Below are positions 24,701 to 32,530 of a stretch of 64,000 nucleotides of DNA, in pieces. This stretch comes from Dromaius novaehollandiae (Eukaryota; Chordata; Aves; Casuariiformes; Dromaiidae): the NCBI RefSeq assembly GCF_036370855.1, contig NC_088102.1:65357601-65421600 (forward strand). Reading direction: 5' to 3'. The position numbers and the translations under genes were made by a program. Every line of letters begins with the position of its first letter. Within the stretch, counting starts at the first letter, position 1. The notes beneath the pieces are model-generated. The model made no database searches and was not told the origin of the DNA. It saw only the letters and a program-made list of their open reading frames with translations.

Positions 24701-24854
24701 GGTTTTAACGGCCACAGGACTCGCGCGCTTCCCCCTCCCCAACGGCTCCAAAGGGCCCCGTCGCGTGCACCCCCCCCCCCCCCCCGCCGCTCACCGGCAC
24801 CGAGCTCAGCCCCTGCTGCTCCGAGGCCACCACGAGGATATTCCGGAAATCCAT
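9263..24854 (-). CDS. SPTY2D1: SPTY2D1, SPT2-family histone H3-H4 chaperone (six coding exons)
   Basis: This is the coding span of SPTY2D1, joined from six exons (60+115+1608+166+78+97 nt = 707 codons plus stop). SPT2-family proteins bind histones H3-H4 and DNA in the nucleus and support chromatin reassembly during transcription, including at ribosomal DNA. The product starts MDFRNILVVASEQQG, followed by the conserved KRYSLAVGPPKK block (residues 21-32). Basic helical segments rich in K/R/E (about 45-85) come next, then an acidic patch (119-147), a long Ser/Lys-rich disordered stretch, 14 exact 11-residue GPGRPG-type repeats (398-551), the conserved TVVSETISSKN block, and the C-terminal SPT2 domain (about 607-707). 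That domain has an acidic run (611-635), then EEISKHIREIFGYD and SDYALRYMESSW. Every exon junction has GT-AG ends and compatible phase. The identification is by recalled similarity to human SPTY2D1; the boundaries were read directly from the sequence. Confidence 0.96.
9360..11181 (-). other. SPTY2D1 intron 5
   Basis: This intron begins GTATGC and ends TTGGCAG. It is AT-rich, with no additional exon or recognisable repeat. Confidence 0.9.
11182..11259 (-). CDS. SPTY2D1: SPTY2D1 coding exon 5 (SPT2 domain)
   Basis: This 78-nt exon follows the acceptor TTAACTTCCAG and encodes RYKDESDYALRYMESSWREQ and QKEEAR, the central helix of the SPT2 domain. It ends CTAGGAG|GTATGC, leaving two bases that join C of exon 6 to give Ser. 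It is too short and split to show as an independent open frame. Confidence 0.94.
11260..11916 (-). other. SPTY2D1 intron 4
   Basis: This short intron begins GTAAGA and ends CTTCCAG. A minus-strand open frame of 66 codons across exon 4 and this intron (11831-12031) is out of frame with the gene and is not coding. Confidence 0.9.
11917..12082 (-). CDS. SPTY2D1: SPTY2D1 coding exon 4 (start of SPT2 domain)
   Basis: The acceptor CTTATTTAG precedes GTCTTGGAAG. The exon encodes GLGRPSLPPISYKRQIE, five consecutive Asp, DSEMDDFIEDEGEPQEE and ISKHIREIFGYDRK. The acidic run followed by the KHIREIFGYD helix is the hallmark of the SPT2 domain that contacts H3-H4. The exon ends AAAAG|GTAAGA in phase 2. 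Confidence 0.95.
12083..12926 (-). other. SPTY2D1 intron 3
   Basis: This intron begins GTATGAAG and ends CTTATTTAG. An alternative donor, GTAAGA, lies 19 bases inside it. I see no repeat or further exon. Confidence 0.9.
12927..14534 (-). CDS. SPTY2D1: SPTY2D1 large coding exon 3 (residues 59-595)
   Basis: The acceptor CTTTTACAG opens this 1608-nt exon, which codes three quarters of the protein. In order it encodes a charged helical region (LEEKRRKEELLARRIELKHDR), the conserved KDNFYGYNGIP block (about 90-100), an acidic patch (119-147), a proline/alanine stretch, a second charged helix (ERPRTAEELREREYLERKN), a Ser/Lys-rich disordered region, the 14-unit GPGRPG repeat (398-551) and TVVSETISSKNLITRPSNGQ. 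I chose the donor CACAAG|GTATGA at 12926 because only it restores the frame of exon 4 (HPQ-G-LGRPSLPPISYKRQ). A stronger-looking donor at 12907 (AGCAA|GTAAGA) would put exon 4 out of frame. Confidence 0.94.
13057..13518 (-). repeat. Coding minisatellite in SPTY2D1: 14 exact 33-bp units
   Basis: Fourteen consecutive 11-codon units with no indels encode residues 398-551. Typical units are GPGRPGSGSTA, GPGRPGVSSSA, GPGRLGSGSGV and VLGRAGSSLGT. In much of the array (units 2-5 and 9-14 most clearly) S-type units (GSGxx or SSLGT) alternate with GVSxx units, suggesting a 66-bp higher-order unit. The first four positions are nearly invariant (G-P-G-R), and the tail is Ser/Gly/Thr-rich. Human SPTY2D1 has a related GPGR-rich stretch as I recall it, so the feature is ancestral, while the regular array here looks recently homogenised. 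The array lies in the disordered region upstream of the histone-binding domain. Confidence 0.93.
14535..16019 (-). other. SPTY2D1 intron 2
   Basis: This intron begins GTAACA and ends TTTTACAG. The stretch 15485-15545 faintly resembles the degenerate repeat seen near 47500. Otherwise I see nothing in it. Confidence 0.9.
16020..16134 (-). CDS. SPTY2D1: SPTY2D1 coding exon 2 (residues 21-58)
   Basis: The acceptor TTCTTTGCAG precedes AAAAGATACAGT, which encodes KRYSLAVGPPKK, the most conserved N-terminal block of the family. The exon continues through VESAAVQAFLRRKEEEKRKK, a basic helical segment. It ends AAAG|GTAACA with one base of codon 59 left over; that base joins CA of exon 3 to give Ala followed by LEEKRRKEE, as expected for the family. 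Confidence 0.95.
18702..18729. repeat. 28-base poly(T)
   Basis: An uninterrupted run of 28 T in SPTY2D1 intron 1 (A on the transcript strand). I see no target-site duplication or attached retrocopy. Confidence 0.95.
19878..19908. repeat. TA/CA-rich simple repeat
   Basis: TATATATACACACATATATA and similar sequence lie in SPTY2D1 intron 1. Confidence 0.85.
24770..24785 (-). repeat. 16-base G tract at the start of SPTY2D1 intron 1
   Basis: Sixteen consecutive C on the plus strand are G on the transcript strand. They begin nine bases after the exon 1 donor. Such a tract can form G-quadruplex-type structures and is prone to length change and sequencing error. Confidence 0.9.
24795..24854 (-). CDS. 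SPTY2D1: SPTY2D1 coding exon 1 (residues 1-20)
   Basis: The start codon lies in a good Kozak context (gccATGG). The exon encodes MDFRNILVVASEQQGLSSVP, matching the N-terminus of vertebrate SPTY2D1 (human begins MDFREILMIAS). It ends CCG|GTGAGC, a consensus donor, in phase 0. It sits inside a CpG island. A run of 16 G (transcript strand) starts nine bases inside the intron. Confidence 0.95.
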
Positions 24855-25007
24855 GGCTAGCTCCGCGCCCGCGGGAGGTTCCTGGCCGGCGGCGAGGCAG
24901 CCGCCCTCCTCCCCGCTCCTCTCCGAGCCCGGCAGAGGCGACGCCGACCCCCACCACCCTCCCGGCCCGCCCGCCGCGCCGCTCGCTTCCGGCCGCCGCC
25001 GCCTACC

Positions 25008-25016
25008 CTTTATATC
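25008..25016 (-). promoter_or_regulatory. TATA-like box of SPTY2D1
   Basis: The minus strand reads GATATAAAG within a GC-rich setting. It would place transcription start near 24980 and give a 5' UTR of about 125 bases. An ETS-type CCGGAAG lies at the predicted start. Position and motif support this, but function is inferred. Confidence 0.5.
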
Positions 25017-25291
25017 ACCTCGCCTCGCGCCGGCGTCACTGCCCGCGCGTCACTTCCCGTGTGGCCGGCGCTCGCCTCAGGAAGCGCGGCCGTTGGGGGC
25101 GGCCGTTGGGGAGGGCGGTGCGCGCGCTTCCGGCAGCCCCGAGGGCGCGCAGCGGCGGGCGGTGGGGCTGCCGCCTCCTCATAACCCCTCGCAGCCGCGG
25201 CAGGCGCCGCCCCCGCGGCTGATTACACCTGGGGGGCAGCTGGTGGGTTGGGCTTTTTTTTTCCTTTTTCTCCCTCCTTCCTGCAGTCATA

Positions 25292-25307
25292 TGATGTCAT
25301 TACTCAG
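25292..25307. promoter_or_regulatory. Adjacent CRE-like and AP-1-like motifs
   Basis: TGATGTCAT is followed directly by TACTCAG, just outside the CpG island. These are near-consensus ATF/AP-1 half-site arrangements. They are short, so chance occurrence is possible. Confidence 0.3.
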
Positions 25308-25390
25308 TTTCACTCGAAGCAATAAGTCATAAGCACCCCCCTGCCCACCCTTCGTACAGAGAAACATTAAATATCGATTACAATAATTCT

Positions 25391-25472
25391 TTTATATATA
25401 TATATATATATCAGCTATATATATATATCAGCTATATAGATATTTTATTTTTATATATAGATATAGATATAT
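25391..25472. repeat. TA-rich microsatellite with TATATCAGC units
   Basis: TA dinucleotide runs are broken by two TCAGC insertions and end in an ATAGAT stretch. The tract lies about 150 bases right of the SPTY2D1 CpG island. Confidence 0.95.
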
Positions 25473-25549
25473 CAACTCTTGCAGTTTGGGTATGTTTTGT
25501 GATTTTTGAAGCCGAATGGGAAAACTTTGAAAGCCTGCACAGGCATTTC

Positions 25550-25589
25550 AAAAAAATAAAAATAAAAATAAAAATAAAAATAAATAAAA
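25550..25589. repeat. AAAAT pentanucleotide microsatellite
   Basis: Repeated AAAAT units end in AAAT variants. Length polymorphism is likely. Confidence 0.95.
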
Positions 25590-27789
25590 GCCAGCAGCTC
25601 TGAGGTGCTCAGGCCGTCTGCCCTTCCTCTCTCCCACGTATCGCCTTACTCGCGCGCGGGAGCAAGCAGTGAGGTCAGCTTGAACCGCAAGCCCACATGA
25701 GTGGGACGGCATCCAAGCAGGACGCCTGTATCGACCGAGGGATACATACTAAGCGCCTGCTCCGATCAGTTTTGCTTATCGGGACTTGAAAAAAAATGAT
25801 ACTCGGCTTCTGGGGATGTCGCGGTTACAGCAGTAAGCACTCCTCGCCACATGAATACACCCCGATATGGAGTGCTCCCGGCTCCGAGCAGCGCTGACCT
25901 TCAGAGTTGCTGAGCAAAACAGTGTAGCTGTGTGTATTCAAATATTTGCACGTTGTGCAATCGAAGACTCCCGACTCTTCCTACTGCCTCTGTTTTCAGC
26001 TCTTTCCCTGCTCTCCCAGATCTGGCAGAACGTGCTCTGCTCCAGGTGGCTTCTCACAGAGAGCTGGACACCGCAGTAAATCATTTTTTCATTTCATTTT
26101 TCTTTCTAACCAGATAAAGTAACTTTGGGTTTATCATTTTTTTCTGTTTCAGCCTTCTGTCTTCCCCTGTGATACAGCCAAGAAGGAAATGATGCTATCT
26201 TCTGCCAGTCCTATCTGCCACGCCATCGCTGCTGCGGCCCTTCTTGAGCTAGGATTTCCCTGCTTCGTCTTGAATTTCTTGTCTCCACTGCTGCCTTCCT
26301 CGCGAGGCCTTTTAGTATGACTCAGATTCCTGTGCAACAACAGCAGTGCTGGCGGAGCAATGACTGTTGCTCTTCGGCTTTTAGATTTGCTTTGGTCCTT
26401 TTTAGGCTTGGCACGAGTACTTGGCTAAACACACTCTATTCTGCTGACTGTAATCCTGAGGATGAGGGGAGAAAATCTCACCCAGCACCTGAAAGGACAA
26501 TGTACAAGAGAAGGGTCAACTTTGTGTTTTTAAGCCAAACTGATATTTCTGTTTAGAAAAGGAAAAAAAAAAAAGATGGAAAATGTTTCTTCTTCTTTTT
26601 TTGTCTGATCTGCCTGATTCTGTGCATGTTTAATCTCAAACTTGCCATGATAGAATTGTAAAAATCAGTGAATTTAAACCTCTGTCTTCCAGAAAACCCC
26701 TCTCAAAACGCCCAAGAACCTGTAATTTCTGCCTCTGAGAAAGTTCAGGTTGATTTACTCTTTTTGTGTAGGATGCTTTTTTAAACAAGAAAATACTACC
26801 TTTAAAAATACGTTTTTTTCACCTTGTTTATAGAGCTAGGAAGAATGTTTGAAAAATAGGAAAATTATTTGCATGAAAATGTTCTTTTTTTCCCTTTCCT
26901 CTCCTCAAAAACTACTGTTTTAATGAACAACTTCTATTTCAGCAAAGTTACAGGAAGATGTTGCTATTGTTATTTTTGGTTAAATTTTATTTTATTACTC
27001 ATCTTTATATTGGGAAATTACTTAGGACTAAAAGTGGTTAGAAAAGACATAGAAAATGTAAGAAAATATTCCACCAAAAAATGTCTCCACTGCAAGTTTT
27101 TCCATCAGCTGCACTGCAAGTTTTTCCATCAGCTGCACTTAATGACAGTTTTGTGCCCCAGTCATGCACACTTCAGGCATGTGACTAATCCTATTAACTT
27201 AAAGTTAAATGTGTTTAAGTGTTTAAAGGATAGAGTCCTGATTACAGGCTTTCTGCAGAGGTCATATATCAAAGGCTGTTCAGAACCTGAGTTTTAGCAT
27301 TTTCAGAGTGAGTAATATTTGTATGAGTTATCCTTTCTGCTTTTCATCCAGCCTCCTTTATGCAGTAGGTTAAATGGGTGTTCCAGTAAAGCCTTTATTA
27401 AATAAACTGAATCATCCTAATGCCCAGAAGACAGGTCTCTAGATCATAAACCATTTAGATGCTAGCAGCTGGCAGCGTGAGCTGAAAAGAAGCCGAGGGC
27501 TTGGAAAACACCGTTTTAAACAAATAGAGTTTGCAAGGCATAGTGCCAGCCGACATTAGAGCTGGTTCTGATTTGAATTATTGAACATTAAGATTTCTTT
27601 TTTTAATGATATATTAAACAAATAGAAGGCAAGAACCCCAGGGTGATAATTAGCTGTTATTCACAATGTATAATTTAGATATCAAACTTGGGTGTGGCAA
27701 TTACAACTTTTGGCTCCAGTAGAAAAGTGGGGATGGGAAGTGTCTTCTTCCCCCTGCCCAAAAAGGGCAATTATATTTAGGTCATTTCT
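25590..27789. other. Intergenic sequence
   Basis: Apart from the 24-bp duplication at 27088, I see no gene, promoter or recognisable repeat here. Confidence 0.6.
27088..27135. repeat. Perfect 24-bp tandem duplication
   Basis: Two identical, directly adjacent copies of a 24-bp unit that begins CACTGCAAGTTTTTCCATC. Their identity suggests a recent event. Confidence 0.95.
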
Positions 27790-28835
27790 GGCAGATACTT
27801 GTCCAACCTGTGCTTGGAAAGTCACCAGACAGGGCTGTCCCCCTCTATAGAGATCTCTCCTCATGCTTCCTTAGCTTCACTATGAGAAGGTTGTTTCTAA
27901 CGTCTCACCCAGGTCTCTCTGGCCCACTGAGCCTTGTCAGCAGGCAAGGAGATGAGTTTGTTGCCCTCTCCCTCAGAAATGCAAGGTGCCTTGTTCGGGA
28001 CCCCAACCAGGTCTCCCCTGTCCGCTTTTCTCTAGGACAAACAACCCCAATTCCTCCAATGCTGCCTCATAAAACCTCTAATTCTCTATTCTAGCCAAAG
28101 CAGACTATAACACTGCAACTGAAGGTTTACATGCTCCAAGCAGAGCGGAAGAATAAATTCATTTGCCTGACAAACAATATCCCTTTTTATGTATCCCCCA
28201 GTGCTATTTGACTTTTTCGTAATGGCCTGGCATGGCTGATGCCTGGTAGTTTGTGATCCACTCTAACCACCAAGCCTGTTTTTACACTGATGCTATCAAA
28301 CCAGTAAATCCACAACCTGTTTTTGTGTGGTTGGTTATTCTGCCAACAGCAGGGACTGAAAGCATGTCCTTCGAATCCCTTTTTTCCCTGACTATAATTT
28401 GCCAAATTTGTTCAGATGCAAGCCCTATCCTCCAACACACTCGTTGCCCCTCCCAGCCAGCGGGTTTGGTAAGCAGGTTTTCTGTTCTGTCAACCGAATC
28501 ATGTAATGAAAGTATCAAATCAGCACTAATGGTACTCCTGCAGAACTCTGCTCGATGCAGCAGCAAAGTTAACAACCTACGCTTGATAAATATTCTCCGT
28601 TGGGCACTCATCCATTAGTGGTTTCCTCTGGCTTGCTTGTGAGAAGGTCACGAGAGATGGTGTTAGAAGTCTTTCTAAAACCAAAATATCTGGTTTCTGC
28701 GGCTTTCCTGCTACACGCAGGAGCAGTTACCCAGTCAGAGCAGAAAATTAGATTGTTTGGCATGATTTATTCTAGACAAATTAATCTGGCTGATACTCAT
28801 TTCTTATCTATCATCTTGTGGGTACTTAAATGTGT
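27790..28835 (-). mobile_element. Ancient CR1-clade LINE fragment (about 1 kb)
   Basis: Read on the plus strand, the segment follows the familiar antisense order of a CR1 3' region. It has GTCCAACCTGTGCTTGGAAA near the 3' end (27800), then ATGAGAAGGTTGTTTCTAAC (27880), AGGACAAACAACCCCAATTC (28035), TTTGTGATCCACTCTAACCA (28251), TTGCTTGTGAGAAGGTCACG (28632) and GATTGTTTGGCATGATTTAT (28751). These match, in order, the antisense of the reverse-transcriptase C-terminal region and 3' UTR of old CR1/L3-type elements as I recall them. The element is heavily decayed, has no intact frame, and probably predates bird diversification. Confidence 0.82.
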
Positions 28836-30946
28836 AAATGGAGAGAGAGGTTTTTAATTCGATTCATTTTCTCGTGGCTGAGCTGACCATGGAAGAGGTA
28901 CAGATTCCCAGTGCAGGAATGCAGGTTAGGCAAACTAAATTTAGAGACCGTGGATGCTTCTGTAGGCGCTCTGAGATTGTCAGTGATCTAACACCCACTT
29001 ATCTCAGATCCAGAGCAATCACAAAATACCACTTTCACCTTGCTCTACGCTGGGGATAGAAACACTGAAGAGTCCAGGGAATAAACGTCACAAGCCTTTG
29101 AAAGAGATTTCAAACAACCGTCCTGGATTTCTCAGGACAATTTTCAGTTTCATGCTCTAACAGAGACTATGAGACTTCCTAGGACAGAGATGAGTGCGAG
29201 CAAATACGTTTGCGCCCCACCAAGCAGTCAGCAGTGCAGTGTTCTGTGACTGTGAGCATTTGGTGTACTCTAAAGTCTATGGCTGAACTGTATTTTAAGA
29301 ACTGGGTCCCATTGACCGGCTATCAAATCAGGACACTACCGATGAAAAGAATATTAACACCTTAATGATATAAACATGGATAAAGAGTAGGTATGCCAGG
29401 AGGAAGTGAGGATTGTGATACTGAATAATATGAATTAGTGGAATAACCATATATGCAAACTGTTCTCTTATCAAGAGAAGAACTAACATTAAGAAAGAAA
29501 TAAGGAAACTAAATTTAGCAATTCAGTAGTTTAGTTAGCTAAATTGCTGTGAAAGTGTCTGCTGCTTAAAGACGTCAAAAATCCACAAAAATACATATAT
29601 GGGAAAGAGAGAAACTATCTATAATACGTGGCATGCCAGGGGGGCAGGAGGCAGATGAGGCCTTTCACAAGACTTTCATTAGCACCATCTGGTTTTATTG
29701 GGGTTGAGCCACTGATGAAAGCAGATGGCGCTACTGTCTTTATTATGGCAGCAGCTGGAGGCTGCGCTACGCGGAGACGTTGCACAATAGCATGTTCAAA
29801 CAGGCATCTGTGACCCCTGTTTGGTGCCAACCCCTTGTTCGCGCTGGCCGTGTGTCAGGCACTTTTGTACGCGATGTCTCCTGCCCCGAAAGGCATTGCC
29901 TTACTGCCAGGCTCTGGGGGTTTGAGCAGGAGATCTTTCCACAGAGAGCTGCCGAGATAAAAAGCAAATAATAAAAAGAGCATACTGCAGGTTTATCTAT
30001 TTTACTGAAAGTATGCAGAGCTCTTCGTAATCAGAAATGCCTATAAAACTGAGAAATGTGTGTTCGCCACATGCAGTTGCAGATGGCTGCGGCATCTGAA
30101 GCAGATCAAATGGTTTGTACATTTTCTCATACTGCTCCGGAGCCAAAGCATTTTCTTTTCAAACACTTATCGAAATATTTGCATTTATTTCCCAAACAGA
30201 GCTGAGAGCCTGATTTGAAGATCTACTTCATTTTGTGGGGCCTTGGCATTTCTGAAAGTTAAACTCCCAGCTGTTTTTACAGATCTCTACTATATTATAC
30301 CTGAAAATAAAAACATACCAAGCTGCCAAATGAAAGCAACCTGAAGTTAACTGCTGCTTGAAACTCTGCCCTTCCACCTATTGCACCTCTTCGTCCCAGC
30401 CTCTTCCAGCCTTGAGCAAACACCTCCCCAGGTTAACAAATCCCCGCACTGGGTCCCCCCACCCTCCAAGACTAACAAACCCAATCTCTTGCATATTATC
30501 TGGGAAAAAAACTGCAGAATCAATGCACCAAAGAAATTGCAGCTCTCTATCAGATCAGAGTGTTGTCTCAGGGATTTTGCTTTGCTTATGTTCAACTAAT
30601 GTGGCAAACTTCAATGTAAGGCCACACAGGTGAGGAAGATGATTTTATTTTAAACTGATTTCACTCATGCTTTCTCTTGTAGACAGTACTTGCTCATTCT
30701 TTCATATGCACAAGGCTGGAGACGTGTATGGCCACGTAGTCTGGCCAGGCTGCTCCATGCAGAGCACAGGCAGTGCCCTCACTGTCAGGGTGCCGTCCCT
30801 GAGCACAGCAGGCAGAGCTGGGTACTGACAACAGGGACCGGCAGCAGTCCCGGACAAGGCAAAGCAATGAATCAGGTCCAGGGTCCATCCAGGAGCAGCA
30901 GGAACCAGGACCAGAGATGAGACTTGAACCAAGGCTGCAACATAGG
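28836..30946. other. Intergenic sequence between the CR1 relic and the minisatellite
   Basis: This stretch has no recognisable gene or repeat. A slightly CpG-richer patch at 29640-29900 gives short overlapping open frames on both strands without protein character. Confidence 0.6.
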
Positions 30947-31205
30947 TCTGAGGTCCACCCATCTAGGAGATGGGGCTGGAGACAAGCTACCTCCAGAGTA
31001 GGTCTGCGGTCCATCCAGGAGACAGGACTGGAGACAGGCTACCTCCAGCGTAGGTCTGAGGTCCGTCCAGGAGACACGACTGGAGACAAAGGTAACCCCA
31101 GCATAGGTCTGAAGTCCATCCATCCAGGAGACAGGGCTGGAGACAAGCTACCTCCAATGTGGTCTGAGGTCCATCCAGGAGACAGGGCTGGAGACAAAGC
31201 CATAC
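30947..31205. repeat. Minisatellite, five units of 52-56 bp
   Basis: Units start at 30947, 31003, 31055, 31108 and 31163, each opening TCTGAGGTCC or a variant and containing CAGGAGACAGGGCTGGAGAC. The last unit is partial. Length differences come mainly from an extra CATC or ATCT near the front of a unit. The tract produces open frames on both strands that have no protein meaning. Confidence 0.93.
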
Positions 31206-32444
31206 CTATAGCACAGCTCACAGCAGGAGTAGGTGCCCGCACCTGGGTTTAAATGGAGCCCCTGGGCAGGGGGCATGGGTGGGGGTCCCAGATGAGACTT
31301 ACCGGGGCCATTAAGACTATTAGTGCCCTCAGGGCCCTGATGCTTTGTCTTAGACAGCTCTTGGTTTTCCAGATCTGAGTGTCCTGAGAAGTTGCGCACA
31401 GTGTGCTGTGATCTCAATGACCTCCTGATCCCGGCGTGCCTGCACATGCCGTTCCTTTATCCTTTCTTGTTGTTTCCTGATGAATTCACACTCATACGTT
31501 GCCATTCACACCTTATTCATACCAACCTTAATGTTTCGATGGCAAATCCCTATGGCTGTCCTCTCACGTTAGAGAAGTCTTTGCCTGGTGGCCAGGCTGT
31601 AAACAATTCAGTGAAAACTCACCACTTCAGACATCATCGGGAAACTAATCAAAAGCTAGTGCAGGCTGAAAACACCAGTATAAGATGTTCCCTATGTGAA
31701 ACAGAATTTAGCAAACAGGCTGCTGCCTCCTACGTGAGCTCCGTCTTCTGAGTGTAGCCCCCATATTGAGCACTTTACAGTAGAGTAATCTCACATGCAG
31801 TTTTCTCAGCATGGCTCTTTACAGTGATAAGCTATATTTATCATGTAGTTAATACAGTCTAAAATGGAGAGTGTTATATTTAAAACTAATAAAATAAATT
31901 CTTGATTATCTTCTTGCATCCAGCATCCTGCACGATGCTCAGCCTCAGTGAAGGAGTGGAGCCCCATTGAAGGGACTTGGCAATAAAGTGAGGTCATCTG
32001 GAGGAATGTAGTTTCAGTCAAGCAAACATGAGGGCATATTCATTCCAACAGACTTTCATCAAATAATTCAGCTGCCTATATTTAAGCTTTTATGCAATTG
32101 CATTTAAGTTAAATTTGTTTCAACCTTTATTCTTCAGATTTATCTCAGATTTCCTAGAAGGAGCTTGTAATTTGTAGAGCATCTCATACTCATTTGATAT
32201 AACCTTGAGAAACAAATAACTCGTGGCATTGTAACAAATGATATTATTGTTTTGGAATTTCCTTCAGCAAGAATATCTTATTAATAGTTTTATGTTGAAA
32301 TAGACTACCTTTTTATTCCTGGTACAAAATATTTAAGGGAAAAGCAATCCATTTTGTCCGAGCATACCTTGGTAAATCTAATTCCGTTCCAATAAATGAG
32401 CAGTGCAAAGAGGATTGGAGCTTACAGTGAAGTACTGCAATAAA

Positions 32445-32530
32445 GGCCAGATTTGTAGCAAGCATAAATCAACATTCTTGCATGGCTTTAGTGGATTTAT
32501 GCCCACTTATACTAGGCGAGAATCTGGCTC
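32445..32530. mobile_element. Ancient palindromic (MITE-like) interspersed repeat
   Basis: The left arm GCCAGATTTGTAGCAAGC plus ATAAAT is mirrored by the right arm at 32495-32528 (ATTTATGCCC ... GAGAATCTGGC) around a GCATGGCTTTAGTGG centre. It fits an old palindromic repeat that I remember as common in turtles and crocodilians (GGCCAGATTCTCAGCTGG type). The copy is diverged but both arms are clear. Confidence 0.65.

Larger units (their letters stand above)
16135..24794 (-). other. SPTY2D1 intron 1 (8.7 kb)
   Basis: This is the longest intron of the gene, starting GTGAGC in the CpG island and ending TTTGCAG. It contains a 16-G tract next to the donor, a 28-base poly(A) tract on the transcript strand (plus-strand T, 18702-18729) and a TA/CA-rich simple repeat near 19878-19908. 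I found no supportable coding exon or transposon in it. Confidence 0.9.
24385..25240. promoter_or_regulatory. CpG island promoter of SPTY2D1
   Basis: The region is GC-rich with dense CpG and covers exon 1, the 5' UTR and the upstream flank. Reading on the minus strand, a TATA-like box lies about 155 bases upstream of the ATG, and ETS-type CCGGAAG motifs occur at 24992-24986 and 25133-25127. CpG islands often fire in both directions, so an antisense transcript to the right is possible but not demonstrated. Confidence 0.85.

Noticed and set aside
24158-25222. 354-codon plus-strand open frame over the SPTY2D1 promoter
   Set aside because: It is antisense to exon 1, low in stops because of CpG-island composition, and Pro/Arg/Ala-rich without any domain.
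30694-31252. Overlapping open frames on both strands
   Set aside because: They are generated by the minisatellite at 30947-31205.
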